This document shows positions 63,933 through 64,000 of a DNA stretch of 64,000 nt, one piece after another. This stretch comes from Aquarana catesbeiana (lineage: Eukaryota; Chordata; Amphibia; Anura; Ranidae), in NCBI RefSeq assembly GCF_042186555.1, contig NC_133326.1, forward strand, positions 437,656,846-437,720,845. The letters run 5' to 3'. A program made the position numbers and the translations under genes. Within the stretch, counting starts at the first letter, position 1; every line of letters begins with the position of its first letter. Below the pieces are notes generated by a model. The model worked only from the letters and a program-made list of their open reading frames with translations, did not search any database and was not told the origin of the DNA.

Positions 63933-64000
63933 TTAGAGATGTCAAGTGACAAGAGCTTAATTTCAATATTATGGGAACAAGCGATGTGAGTCATTTGGAT
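63933..64000 (-). pseudogene. L1-D ORF2, RT motif A start (runs off the window)
   Basis: The minus strand reads 'MTHIACSHNIEIKLLSLDI' from the window edge, ending in the motif A Asp. The second MITE splits the motif, with 'KAFD' on the other side. Confidence 0.85.

Larger units (their letters stand above)
61270..64000 (-). mobile_element. L1-like LINE (L1-D), antisense, split by two MITEs
   Basis: Antisense L1 with 3' untranslated region (61270 to about 61730), ORF2 tail, RT palm (62585-62989) and motif A region split across 63433-64000. The element continues past the window edge. No long T-run marks its 3' end. Confidence 0.8.

Overview
The window is nuclear DNA from a vertebrate, most likely an anuran amphibian and probably a true frog (Ranidae). 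This is inferred from the mix of transposable elements: L1/Tx1-like LINEs, CR1, DIRS-type tyrosine-recombinase retrotransposons, Penelope-like elements (PLEs), Tc1/mariner, hAT, piggyBac, PIF/Harbinger and many MITEs whose termini carry 'gtacacacggtcgga' or TTAA-flanked 'accactt' motifs. I found no host protein-coding gene, rRNA, tRNA or CRISPR array. Every recognisable coding stretch belongs to a mobile element, and nearly all are broken.

Layout. 1-1060: 3' end of an L1-like LINE. 1429-7258: a structurally near-complete DIRS element (DIRS-A) with left terminal repeat, open gag frame, decayed RT/RNase H/methyltransferase-like and recombinase frames, internal complementary region and right terminal repeat. 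7851-11420: MITEs, a TTAA element, a hAT remnant and an L1 tail. 11425-27969: a second, diverged DIRS (DIRS-B) that lacks its left end. DIRS-B was split by a CR1 with long open frames (about 12230-15762) and by an L1 fragment that was itself hit by a 5.9-kb piggyBac-family element (17758-23636). 27970-29358: Tc1-like element, followed by TA microsatellites. 29530-30665: fragment of a PLE family (PLE-2). 31230-31590: PIF/Harbinger transposase fragment beside another TTAA element. 32881-34735: two MITE-like elements. 34928-40180: antisense L1 split by a 5'-truncated CR1. 42035-42260: antisense Tc1-like fragment. 42847-55600: another antisense L1, split by a 10.8-kb PLE complex with a 14-bp target duplication. 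The PLE complex is two copies of one PLE in head-to-head orientation and carries its own hAT insertion. 55602-61174: TTAA element, two Tc1-like elements (one split by a hAT), a hAT MITE and a TTAA MITE. 61270-64000: antisense L1 reverse transcriptase split by two MITEs with TAA target duplications.

The value of the window is its stratigraphy. At least six insertions can be ordered by intact target-site duplications, and one has a matching empty site inside the window. Notable points are the DIRS terminal architecture with a conserved terminal hairpin, the long TTAA repeat that still encodes a piggyBac-type cysteine-rich tail, the inverted PLE pair sharing a frameshift junction, and a MITE whose removal restores an L1 reading frame. 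All family assignments come from motifs read by eye, and boundaries marked 'about' are approximate.
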